The translations under genes were made by a program, and so were the position numbers. Under the pieces are notes generated by a model. That model saw nothing but the letters and a program-made list of their open reading frames with translations. It made no database searches and was not told the origin of the DNA. A stretch of DNA of 64,000 nt from DASTBU01 sp035711845 (lineage in GTDB: Bacteria; Acidobacteriota; Vicinamibacteria; Vicinamibacterales; 2-12-FULL-66-21). Every line of letters begins with the position of its first letter. The stretch's first letter is position 1. The stretch is from the NCBI GenBank assembly GCA_035711845.1, contig DASTBU010000075.1, positions 1-64,000 on the forward strand. Direction: 5' to 3'. Shown in pieces: positions 42,117-49,692 of the stretch.

Positions 42117-42299
42117 GGGATCGCTTCAACTTTCCTGGTTGCTGAGACTTCAGGATGACGTGACAACAGCCGGAGGGCCGGCCCCACATCCCGCCCCAAG
42201 CGGAATGGCCCCTGGACCCGGCGAACGGCCGTCAGTCTAACAAGCCCCCATACGTGGGGCAAGCGCAAAGTAAGGCCCCAAAATATAGGGCCGAATGCC

Positions 42300-43928
42300 C
42301 TACAGGCCCTTTCCACCCCGACTTGTGCGCACCCTCGTCAACTGCGTCAGCCGAATCGCGTCGGGGAACTGCTGCAGGGCGAACTGCGCTTGCGGGTCGA
42401 GCTTGATCAGGTTGCGCCGCGCCTCCTCCACGCCGAAGAGGGGGAGATCGATCTCGTAATGGATCATGGCACGAATGAACGTGTCGTCCTTGGCGAACGA
42501 CTCGTCGTCGATGGCAATCCGCCGCTCCTTCAGCAACGACTTGAAGTCCTCGAGCATGGCGTCGGTGACGACAAAGCCGCGCGAGATTCGCTTCTTGTTC
42601 TTGTTCGCCGCGCCCAGCCGGGTATCGCCCTCGGCGGTGAACTGGTCGGCGAAGTTCGCAAAGCTCTGGCGAGCGTAGAGGGTCCGTCCGAAACGCGTGG
42701 GATTGAAGCCCTCTACAGGCCCTGGAAGGAACTTGTCTGGCTCGATTCCGCCGCCGCTGTAGACCTTCCGGCCCGCGTCGGTCAGCTTCATGTCCGCGCT
42801 CGAGTGCGGCCGCTCGGCGTTCTGGTCGCGCAGCGAGTAGGTGAGGTATTCGTCGAAGCTTCCGTCCCACGGGCGCTGAATCATCCGGCCGCTGGGTGTG
42901 TAGTAGCGCCCGGTCGTGAGCGCAAGGCCGGCGGAGCCCGTGATGGTGTAAACCGATTGCACGAGAGCCTTCCCGAACGTCGTCTCCCCCGCAACGAGGC
43001 CGCGATCGTGATCCTGGATGGCGCCGGCGACGATCTCCGACGCGCTCGCGCTGTTGCGGTTCACCAGCACCACGAGCGGCAGGTGCTGGTACTCGCTGTT
43101 CTGCTGGGCAAAGTACCGATTCTTGGAGTTGTTGACGCGCCCGTCCGTGTAGACGACCAGCTCGCCGCGCTCGAGGAAGCGATTGGAGATGCGGATCGCC
43201 TGATCCAGCGGGCCGCCGGGGTTGTCGCGGAGATCGAACACCAGACGCTTCATCCCTTTCGCCGTCAGGTGCTCCAGCGCGCGGCCGACTTCCTCGTCGG
43301 ACGTTTCCGAAAAATCTCCGAGCTTGATATAGCCGGTCTGGTCGTCGACCATGATCGCGCCGCGGACGGTGGTGATGTTCACCTCGTCGCGCTCGATCGC
43401 GAGGTCGATGAGGCCGTCGTAGCCGATCCGGCGGATGGCGATGTCGACTTCGGTCCCCTTGGGGCCCTTCAGTTGGCTGACCGCTTTTTCGCTGGTCCAG
43501 CCCTTGGCGTCCTGATCGTTTATTCGCGCGATGACGTCCCGGCGGCGCAAGCCCTTCCGGTAGGCGGGAGAATCCTCGAACACCGACATCACGGTGATGT
43601 CGCCGTCGATCACCTGGATCTGGATGCCCAGGCCGTAGTACCGGCCTTCCTGGCGCTCGCGCAGCTGCTGATACTGACGCGGATCGAAGAAGTTCGAATG
43701 CGGATCGAGCGTCTTCAGCATGCCGTCGATCGCCCCGTAGACCAGACGATCCGATGGGACCTCCTCGACGTATTCCCGGTCGATCGCCGCCATCGCCGCG
43801 GTGAAGATCCGATACTGCTGGTCGATGCCGTCCTGACGTGCCAGCAAGCTGCCGCCAAAGAAGCCTCCGGCAAGGGCCGACAGCAGGACCGCCAGGATGA
43901 CCGCGGGGAACAATCGGAAACTGCGCAT
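42300..43928 (-). CDS. S41-family C-terminal processing protease (CtpA-like) with PDZ domain
   Basis: Predicted 542 residues. ATG 43928 is chosen because a signal/anchor helix follows (FPAVILAVLLSALAGGFFGG). A PDZ domain (about 75-165, 'YYGLGIQIQVIDGD' onward) precedes the S41 catalytic domain. The Ser-Lys dyad should be Ser in NRNSASASEIVAGA and Lys in TTFGKALVQSV. The family trims periplasmic proteins from their C-termini. About 180 extra residues follow the core. It is transcribed toward smc and divergently from tatA. Confidence 0.9.
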   Translation of the reverse strand: MRSFRLFPAVILAVLLSALAGGFFGGSLLARQDGIDQQYRIFTAAMAAIDREYVEEVPSDRLVYGAIDGMLKTLDPHSNFFDPRQYQQLRERQEGRYYGLGIQIQVIDGDITVMSVFEDSPAYRKGLRRRDVIARINDQDAKGWTSEKAVSQLKGPKGTEVDIAIRRIGYDGLIDLAIERDEVNITTVRGAIMVDDQTGYIKLGDFSETSDEEVGRALEHLTAKGMKRLVFDLRDNPGGPLDQAIRISNRFLERGELVVYTDGRVNNSKNRYFAQQNSEYQHLPLVVLVNRNSASASEIVAGAIQDHDRGLVAGETTFGKALVQSVYTITGSAGLALTTGRYYTPSGRMIQRPWDGSFDEYLTYSLRDQNAERPHSSADMKLTDAGRKVYSGGGIEPDKFLPGPVEGFNPTRFGRTLYARQSFANFADQFTAEGDTRLGAANKNKKRISRGFVVTDAMLEDFKSLLKERRIAIDDESFAKDDTFIRAMIHYEIDLPLFGVEEARRNLIKLDPQAQFALQQFPDAIRLTQLTRVRTSRGGKGL

Positions 43929-43996
43929 GAAGGCGATCGTAGCAGACCAAATGTCACGATGGCAACGAGTTCGGGACAATCGCGGGCCGACTTACC

Positions 43997-44025
43997 TTGA
44001 CCCCCCCGGGCCGGGTTCCTATAAT
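43997..44025 (+). promoter_or_regulatory. Sigma70-type promoter of tatA-tatC
   Basis: TTGACC (43997-44002) and a perfect TATAAT (44020-44025) are 17 bases apart. It leaves a leader of about 37 bases with AAGGA before the tatA start. It is the best promoter in the window. Confidence 0.8.
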
Positions 44026-44068
44026 GGATGGAGCCCATCCAAGGGCTGAAATTTCAAGGATTTGGCCC

Positions 44069-44338
44069 ATGATTGGTTCCATCGGGATGCCCGAGCTCGT
44101 CGTCATCATGCTGCTCGCGCTGCTCATCTTCGGGCCCCGGAAGCTCCCCGAGCTGGGCCGGTCGCTGGGTAGGAGCCTCGGCGAGTTCAAACGGGCCTCC
44201 AACGAGCTGCGGAATACGCTCGACGAGGAGATCCGCATCGAGGAACAGCGCAGCTCCGAACGGCAGCGGTCGCCGGAGGCCACTCCGACCGCCGGAGCGG
44301 AGGAGCCGGGAATCCCGCGAGAGACGGGCAGCGCCTAG
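44069..44338 (+). CDS. tatA: Sec-independent (Tat) translocase subunit TatA/TatB
   Basis: Predicted 89 residues. One N-terminal membrane helix (MPELVVIMLLALLIF) is followed by the family hinge GPRKLPELGRSLGRSLGEFK and an amphipathic helix. A charged tail follows. 'FGPRKLPELG' is typical of TatA/E. A separate tatB is not seen, so it may be a minimal TatA-TatC system. tatC begins ten bases after the stop. Confidence 0.92.
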   Translation: MIGSIGMPELVVIMLLALLIFGPRKLPELGRSLGRSLGEFKRASNELRNTLDEEIRIEEQRSSERQRSPEATPTAGAEEPGIPRETGSA

Positions 44339-44347
44339 GCCGCCCGG

Positions 44348-45178
44348 ATGGCGCTCGTTCCGTTCCCCTCCGCGTCGCCCGATCCCGCGCGCGAGAACCG
44401 GGATCTCGATTCGCACCTAGAGCCAACCGACCACGACGATCTCGACGCCGACGGCGCCAGGATGTCGTTCCTCGAGCATCTCGACGAGCTCCGCCGACGT
44501 CTGCTCGCGTCGGTCATCGCGCTCGGTGTCGGATGCGTCATCGCCTTCATCTTCGTGGGCCGCATCTGGGATTTCGTGATGGTGCCGCTCCACGAGCGGA
44601 TGGGCACCGGGCAATTCATCTACACGAGCGGGTTCGAGCCCTTCATGCTCACGCTGAAGATCGGCGTGCTGGCCGGGCTCTTCGTGGCCTCTCCCTTCAT
44701 CATCTGGCAGTTCTGGCTGTTCATCGCGCCCGGTCTCTACACCAACGAAAAACGATTCGCCATCCCGTTTGTGCTGTCGGCGACGGTTCTGTTCCTCACC
44801 GGTGCGGCCTTTTCTCACTACATCGCGTTCCCCTGGACGTGGGGGTTCTTTCTCAGCTGGCAGAACGAGTACATGCGCTTTCTGCCCACCATCGGCTTCA
44901 CCTTTTCGATCTACGTGAAGATGATTCTGGCCTTCGGGGCGATGTTCCAGATGCCGGTGATCGTCTTCTTCCTCGCGCGCATGGGCGTCGTGACCGCACG
45001 CATGCTGATCAGGCATTTCAAGTACGCACTGCTGATTATCTTCATCCTGGGCGCGGTCCTCAGCCCGGGCGGCGACATCGTGTCGCAGGCGTTGATGGCG
45101 GGTCCGATGCTGGTGCTCTACGGCGTCAGCATCCTCGTAGCGTGGGCCTGCGGCAAGCGCCGACGGCGCGCGGGATAG
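44348..45178 (+). CDS. tatC: Sec-independent (Tat) translocase subunit TatC
   Basis: Predicted 276 residues with six membrane helices. The N-terminal block 'MSFLEHLDELRRRLLASVIA' and the loop 'ASPFIIWQFWLFIAPGLYTNEKR' are the TatC signatures that recognise twin-arginine signals. The frame begins about 38 residues earlier at ATG 44348; ATG 44462 would give the usual N-terminus, so the start is uncertain. One likely client, the twin-arginine glycosylasparaginase, is encoded at 5671-6798. Confidence 0.93.
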   Translation: MALVPFPSASPDPARENRDLDSHLEPTDHDDLDADGARMSFLEHLDELRRRLLASVIALGVGCVIAFIFVGRIWDFVMVPLHERMGTGQFIYTSGFEPFMLTLKIGVLAGLFVASPFIIWQFWLFIAPGLYTNEKRFAIPFVLSATVLFLTGAAFSHYIAFPWTWGFFLSWQNEYMRFLPTIGFTFSIYVKMILAFGAMFQMPVIVFFLARMGVVTARMLIRHFKYALLIIFILGAVLSPGGDIVSQALMAGPMLVLYGVSILVAWACGKRRRRAG

Positions 45179-45221
45179 ATTGATTCCGGCCAGAATTTCA
45201 CACTTTTGCACTCGACGGCGT

Positions 45222-45251
45222 TTGACGGCCCGTCGCCGAAAAGCTTATATT
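45222..45251 (+). promoter_or_regulatory. Promoter of the OmpA-like gene, probably leaderless
   Basis: TTGACG (45222-45227) and TATATT (45246-45251) are 18 bases apart (17 if TTATAT is read). The ATG at 45260 stands only eight bases after the -10, so transcription should start at or next to the start codon. Confidence 0.6.
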
Positions 45252-45259
45252 GACGAGTC

Positions 45260-46942
45260 ATGTCTAATAGGATCATTGCGACCGCGATCGGCGCCCTTGT
45301 CGTCATCCTGAGCGCGTCACCGCTGCTCGCTCAGGCCAGCGCGCAGGCCGCGCAGACACCCACACCAACCGAAGAAACCCGCCCGGCGACGACCACCTTC
45401 CAGGGCGACACCGGTCTCTGGTTCGTGCCGACGGGCGAGATATTGCCCGCTCGCCGATGGTCGTTCAGCGTCTATCGCGTGAACTTCGATTACGAGCAGG
45501 GGTTCACCGACGTGTCGAGCTTCCCCGTGACGTTCGCCGTAGGCCTCGCCGATCGTGCGGAGATCTTCGGAAGCGTCACGGCCGTCAACCGGATCGATCG
45601 CGACGTCCGCCCGCTGTTCTTCCCGACCGTCACCGGATCGGCCCTCGACAACGGCGGCGTCGTCAACGAGTACCCGTTCGTCACCGAGGGGTGGTCCGGC
45701 AATCAGTTCGGCGACATCTGGGTCGGAGCGAAGGTGAACATCACCACCGAATACCGCCAGGCGCCGGCCGCGTTCGCTGTTCGCGGCATGCTGAAGATCC
45801 CCACGGCCAGCGAAGACGAAGGATCCGGAACGGGAAAACCCGACTTTGCGTTCGACGGCATCGTGAGCAAGGAGCTCAATCAGCGAGTCGAACTGGCGGG
45901 ATTCGGTGGCTTCATTTTTCGCGGCGACCCCGACGAGTTCGATCTGCTGAACGGTTTCCGCTGGGGCTTCGGCGCGGGCTTCCCCACACGCCGCAACCTG
46001 AAATTCACCGCCGAGCTCCACGGCGAAATCTATATGGACGACGCCGTCGAAACCAAGGGAGTCAGTTTCCTGCCGGTGGCCTCCAATCAGGACGGGCCCG
46101 TGAACGCATCGATCGGCCTGACATGGACCGGTCGCAACGGCTTCTTCGCCGGCGCCGGGCTCAACTGGAACATGGGGTTGAGCGGCCGCGACGACTTCGG
46201 CAGCTTCGAAAACGAAACAGGGGACTCGCTGGGCTTCCAGCTGCGCCTCGGCTACCACCCGGGCGTGCGGGTGTACGTGCCACCACCACCACCACCGCCG
46301 CCACCGCCGCCGCCCGCCGAGAACAGGCCCCCGACGGTCACCGCCCGCTGCGAGCCCTGCACGGTGGAAGTCGGACGAACCTCAACCGTCACGGCGGACG
46401 CCACCGATCCCGATGGCGACGCGCTCACCTATAAATGGAGCGCGCCGGCAGGCACGTTCGCCCGCGACACGGATCGCCAGACGCCCTGGACGGCCCCCAA
46501 CCAGGAGGGTCCCGTGCAGGTAACCGTTCAGGTCAACGACGGCAAGGGCGGGACGGCCAGCGCCAACGTAACGATTCAAGTGATTCGACCGGCGGTCAAG
46601 GAGTTCATCTTCGAGGACGTGCACTTCGATTTCGACCGCTACTCGCTCCGGCCAGAAGCCGTCCGCGCGCTGGACGAGGCGATCAAAACGCTGCAGGACA
46701 ATCCGGAGCTCCGGATTGAAATCGAAGGGCACACCTGCAACATCGGAACGTCCGAGTACAATCTGGCGCTCGGCGAGCGCCGGGCCACCGCCGTGCGGGA
46801 GTATCTCGCGAGCCGCGGCATCGGCGCCAATCGGCTCAACGCCATCAGCTATGGTGAAGAGCGTCCGAAGCACGACAACGCGCGCGAGGAAACGCGTCGG
46901 CTGAACCGCCGCGCGGCGCTCGTCGTTCGCGTGCAGCGCTAG
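45260..46942 (+). CDS. OmpA-family outer-membrane protein with N-terminal barrel and PKD-like domain
   Basis: Predicted 560 residues. Signal peptide (RIIATAIGALVVILSASPLLAQ), then about 280 residues of alternating beta structure that read as a barrel. A proline run (12 Pro) and a PKD/Ig-like domain (RPPTVTARCEPCTVEVGRTS onward, with DATDPDGDAL) follow. The C-terminal OmpA domain starts near FEDVHFDFDRYSLRP. It should bind peptidoglycan. In the binding motif the usual GHxD reads GHTC, so the Asp is replaced by Cys, while the partner Arg in LGERRA is kept. Confidence 0.88.
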   Translation: MSNRIIATAIGALVVILSASPLLAQASAQAAQTPTPTEETRPATTTFQGDTGLWFVPTGEILPARRWSFSVYRVNFDYEQGFTDVSSFPVTFAVGLADRAEIFGSVTAVNRIDRDVRPLFFPTVTGSALDNGGVVNEYPFVTEGWSGNQFGDIWVGAKVNITTEYRQAPAAFAVRGMLKIPTASEDEGSGTGKPDFAFDGIVSKELNQRVELAGFGGFIFRGDPDEFDLLNGFRWGFGAGFPTRRNLKFTAELHGEIYMDDAVETKGVSFLPVASNQDGPVNASIGLTWTGRNGFFAGAGLNWNMGLSGRDDFGSFENETGDSLGFQLRLGYHPGVRVYVPPPPPPPPPPPPAENRPPTVTARCEPCTVEVGRTSTVTADATDPDGDALTYKWSAPAGTFARDTDRQTPWTAPNQEGPVQVTVQVNDGKGGTASANVTIQVIRPAVKEFIFEDVHFDFDRYSLRPEAVRALDEAIKTLQDNPELRIEIEGHTCNIGTSEYNLALGERRATAVREYLASRGIGANRLNAISYGEERPKHDNAREETRRLNRRAALVVRVQR

Positions 46943-46962
46943 GCAAACTCGGTTCGAGCAGG

Positions 46963-47071
46963 CGCGATCGGGCGATCGCGTTATCGAGCAATCGAGCGAT
47001 GGCTCGGGTGATCGAGCGATCGACGCGATCGGGCGATCGATCGCGCGATCACCCGATCACGCGATCGCCGA
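46963..47071. repeat. Heptamer-like array A10 (GCGATCG type) with ten GATC sites
   Basis: Words GCGATCG, GGCGATC, ATCGAGC and CGCGATC follow each other at 7-8 base spacing over about 110 bases between the OmpA and HEAT genes. The core CGATCG is palindromic, so both strands carry the same repeat. Ten GATC tetramers occur in this stretch, far more than chance. Confidence 0.8.
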
Positions 47072-47078
47072 TGAACTG

Positions 47079-48104
47079 ATGGTCATCAAAGCGTCCGCCG
47101 CCTCCGAAATCCGCTCGCTCGTCCAGGCGCTCTCCGGCGACGACGACGTGCGGCGCGAGTCGGCTGCCGCGCGGCTGGCCGTCATCGGGTCGCGGGCGGT
47201 CCCTCACATCATTGCCGCGTACCGAGCGGAAACGAACCGTGCCACGCGCGTTCCCCTGATGCGGGCGCTCGAGCGAACCGCCGATCCTCGCGCGACAGCT
47301 GTTGCGTGTGCGGCGCTCGAGGAGGGAGGCGATCTGGCTGTGGCGGCGATCGGGGTCCTGCGCGTCTTGCTCGAGTCGCGCGAGGGTCAAACCGGGCCGC
47401 GGGCGCTGGATGCGTTGATGGCGGTTGCGCTCGATGCCGGCGTCGAGCACCGGGCCCGACGAGCCGCGATCGATGCGGTCAAGACCATCCCCGCCGTGCG
47501 TGAGAAATTGGCCGGTGCAATCGGAGCGGCAACGGAGGGACCGCCCGAGCGGGACAGTCTGTGGAAGGATGCGCTCGAGGGGCGTCTTCCAGACGATCCG
47601 CGGCTGCTTCGCGACGCGCTCGATGCGCACGGGCGCTCGGAAGCGCTGAGCGCACTCCAGAAGCTCGTCGACGCCGTGCGCGCGCGCGAGTCGCAGCCGG
47701 GACCGCAGCGCGCGGGCTGGCTGTCCCTGCGGGGCGCCATCCACCAGGCGCTGGCGCTGCGCGGCAGCCGCGTCGCGCTCTACGACCTGCGGGAAACCCT
47801 CGAAGCAGCCGGGGCCGGGTTACCCTCGTCGTTCATCGGCGCCGTCCAGCTGGTCGGCAATGCCGCCTGCCTCGAAGCCCTGGCGACCGCTCATGCGAGA
47901 GCCCCGGAAGCCGACGAGCGTTGGCGCGCGCAGCTCGCAACGGCGTTCCGCGCCGTCGCCGCCCGAGAACACGCGACCCGCCGCCACGCCGTGATCAAAC
48001 GCATCCTGCAGCGCTGGCCGGAAGCCGCCCCGCAGTTGTTAGCGCGGCCCCTCAATACGCCTTCGCGAACCAGGCCTCGCCCGTCGAAGGCCGTCCGCAC
48101 CTGA
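47079..48104 (+). CDS. HEAT-repeat protein, unknown function
   Basis: Predicted 341 residues, almost entirely Ala/Leu/Arg-rich helices in pairs of about 30 residues ('RRESAAARLAVIGSRAVPHI', 'RVPLMRALERTADPRATAVA'). This fits HEAT/armadillo-like scaffolds that bind proteins. No signal peptide or catalytic motif. The ATG stands eight bases after the GATC-rich array. Its last 53 bases overlap the 3' end of proS on the other strand. The partner is unknown. Confidence 0.7.
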   Translation: MVIKASAASEIRSLVQALSGDDDVRRESAAARLAVIGSRAVPHIIAAYRAETNRATRVPLMRALERTADPRATAVACAALEEGGDLAVAAIGVLRVLLESREGQTGPRALDALMAVALDAGVEHRARRAAIDAVKTIPAVREKLAGAIGAATEGPPERDSLWKDALEGRLPDDPRLLRDALDAHGRSEALSALQKLVDAVRARESQPGPQRAGWLSLRGAIHQALALRGSRVALYDLRETLEAAGAGLPSSFIGAVQLVGNAACLEALATAHARAPEADERWRAQLATAFRAVAAREHATRRHAVIKRILQRWPEAAPQLLARPLNTPSRTRPRPSKAVRT

Positions 48105-49539
48105 TGCACGTGCCGGACACCTGCTCCGAGCCGAACGGGATGTTGCGAAGCGTAGCCTGCGTGTCGGCCTTGATCTGCGCTTCGCAGTCAGCGTCCCCGC
48201 ACCAGCCCGCCACGACGAATCCAGGCCGGCCCTTCATGGCCGCCTTGAACTCGTCGTAGGTCGCGGCGCGGATGGTGTGATCCTCCCGGAACGCCAGGGC
48301 GCGCTGGTAGAGCGCGGCCTGGATCTCGTCGAGCAGGCTCACCACACGGTCGGCCAGCCCGTTGAACGCGATCGCCTGCTTTTCGCGCGTGTCGCGCCGC
48401 GCGACAATCACCTGCGACTTCTCCAGATCCTTCGGTCCGATTTCGAGTCGCAGCGGCACGCCGCGAAGCTCCCACTCGGCGAACTTCCATCCGGGCGTGT
48501 ACGCTTCGCGGTCGTCGAGCATGACCCGGACGCCCCGTCGCACGAGATCGTCGCGAATCTCCCGGGCGCGCGGAAGCACGGTCTCCTGCCAGTTACCCCG
48601 CGGAATGGGAATCATGACGACCTGGTAGGGTGCGACCCGGGGCGGCAGGATCAGACCGCTGTCGTCGCCGTGCGTCATGATCAGGGCGCCGACGAGCCGT
48701 GTGGTGACCCCCCACGACGTGGTCCAGACGTGCTGCAGGGTCTTGTCGCGTCCCTGGAACTGGATCTCGAAGGCCCTGGCGAAGTTCTGCCCGAGGTTGT
48801 GCGACGTACCCGCCTGCAGCGCGCGGCCGTCTCCCATCAGGGCTTCGATCGAGTAGGTCCGCGACGCGCCGGCGAACTTCTCGCTCTCGCTCTTCTGGCC
48901 ATCCACGACGGGCATGGCGAGCTCCGTTTCGGCGAACTCCTTGTAAATCGCCAGCATCCTCAACGTTTCTTCCTGGGCTTCGGCCTCTGTTTCGTGCGCG
49001 GTGTGGCCCTCCTGCCAGAGGAACTCGGTCGTCCGCAGGAAAGGCCGCGTCACCTTCTCCCAGCGGACGACGTTGGCCCACTGGTTGATGAGAACGGGAA
49101 GATCGCGCCACGACTGTATCCATTTCGCGTAGAGCGTGCCGATGATGGCTTCCGACGTGGGACGGACGACGAGCGGCTCCGCCAGCTCTTCGTCGCCGCC
49201 GCGGGTCACCCAGGCGACCTGCGGCGCGAACCCCTCGACGTGCTCTTTTTCTTTCATGAGCAGGCTTGCAGGGATGAACAGCGGGAAGTACGCGTTCACA
49301 TGACCGGTCGCCTTGAACCGGCGGTCGAGCCCCTGCTGGATCAGCTCCCAGATCGCATATCCGTACGGACGGATCGCCATGCAGCCCTTGACCTCGGTGT
49401 AGTCGGCGAGCTCGGCGCGCCGCACCACGTCGAGATACCACCGTGAGAAGTCCTCGGACTGCGGGGTGATCTCGGTCACCATCCCCTGCTTCTTGTCGGT
49501 TCCCGCTTTCACAATCTCAGTTTTCGATTCGGGGCTCAT
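48052..49539 (-). CDS. proS: Proline--tRNA ligase, archaeal/eukaryotic-type (ProRS type 3)
   Basis: Predicted 495 residues. The form without an editing insertion and with a C-terminal zinc-like extension is recognisable: 'SEDFSRWYLDVVRRAELADY', 'PVRGCM'-like 'VKGCMAIRPYGYAIWE', 'FLRTTEFLWQEGHTAH', and the C-terminal Cys set (WCGDADCEAQ, CIRCGRPS). It ends in WFAKAY, the universal C-terminus of this type. The start is ATG 49539; ATG 49482 also fits. An upstream in-frame start would translate the heptamer array as LEVGGWKLEAGSW. Confidence 0.93.
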   Translation of the reverse strand: MSPESKTEIVKAGTDKKQGMVTEITPQSEDFSRWYLDVVRRAELADYTEVKGCMAIRPYGYAIWELIQQGLDRRFKATGHVNAYFPLFIPASLLMKEKEHVEGFAPQVAWVTRGGDEELAEPLVVRPTSEAIIGTLYAKWIQSWRDLPVLINQWANVVRWEKVTRPFLRTTEFLWQEGHTAHETEAEAQEETLRMLAIYKEFAETELAMPVVDGQKSESEKFAGASRTYSIEALMGDGRALQAGTSHNLGQNFARAFEIQFQGRDKTLQHVWTTSWGVTTRLVGALIMTHGDDSGLILPPRVAPYQVVMIPIPRGNWQETVLPRAREIRDDLVRRGVRVMLDDREAYTPGWKFAEWELRGVPLRLEIGPKDLEKSQVIVARRDTREKQAIAFNGLADRVVSLLDEIQAALYQRALAFREDHTIRAATYDEFKAAMKGRPGFVVAGWCGDADCEAQIKADTQATLRNIPFGSEQVSGTCIRCGRPSTGEAWFAKAY

Positions 49540-49550
49540 AAATGTCAGTA

Positions 49551-49606
49551 TCCAGCTTCCAGCTTCCAGCTTCCAACCTCCAACTTCCAACTTCCAACTT
49601 CCAGGG
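49551..49606. repeat. Heptamer array A11a (TCCAGCT/TCCAACT)
   Basis: Eight exact 7-base units: TCCAGCT three times, TCCAACC, TCCAACT three times, TCCAGGG. The unit changes stepwise along the array. It starts 12 bases upstream of the proS start codon, on the minus-strand leader. Confidence 0.95.
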
Positions 49607-49643
49607 AGTTCCACTCTCAAGCTTCCCGTCCCAGACGTCGAGA

Positions 49644-49692
49644 CTCTGAACTCTAAACTCTAAACTCAGCATTCAGAATTCAGAATTCAGCA
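49644..49692. repeat. Heptamer array A11b (CTCTAAA/TTCAGAA)
   Basis: Seven exact 7-base units: CTCTGAA, CTCTAAA, CTCTAAA, CTCAGCA, TTCAGAA, TTCAGAA, TTCAGCA. It is AT-rich, unlike the surrounding DNA. The right end runs into the last codons of nadB (stop at 49680-49682). Confidence 0.93.
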
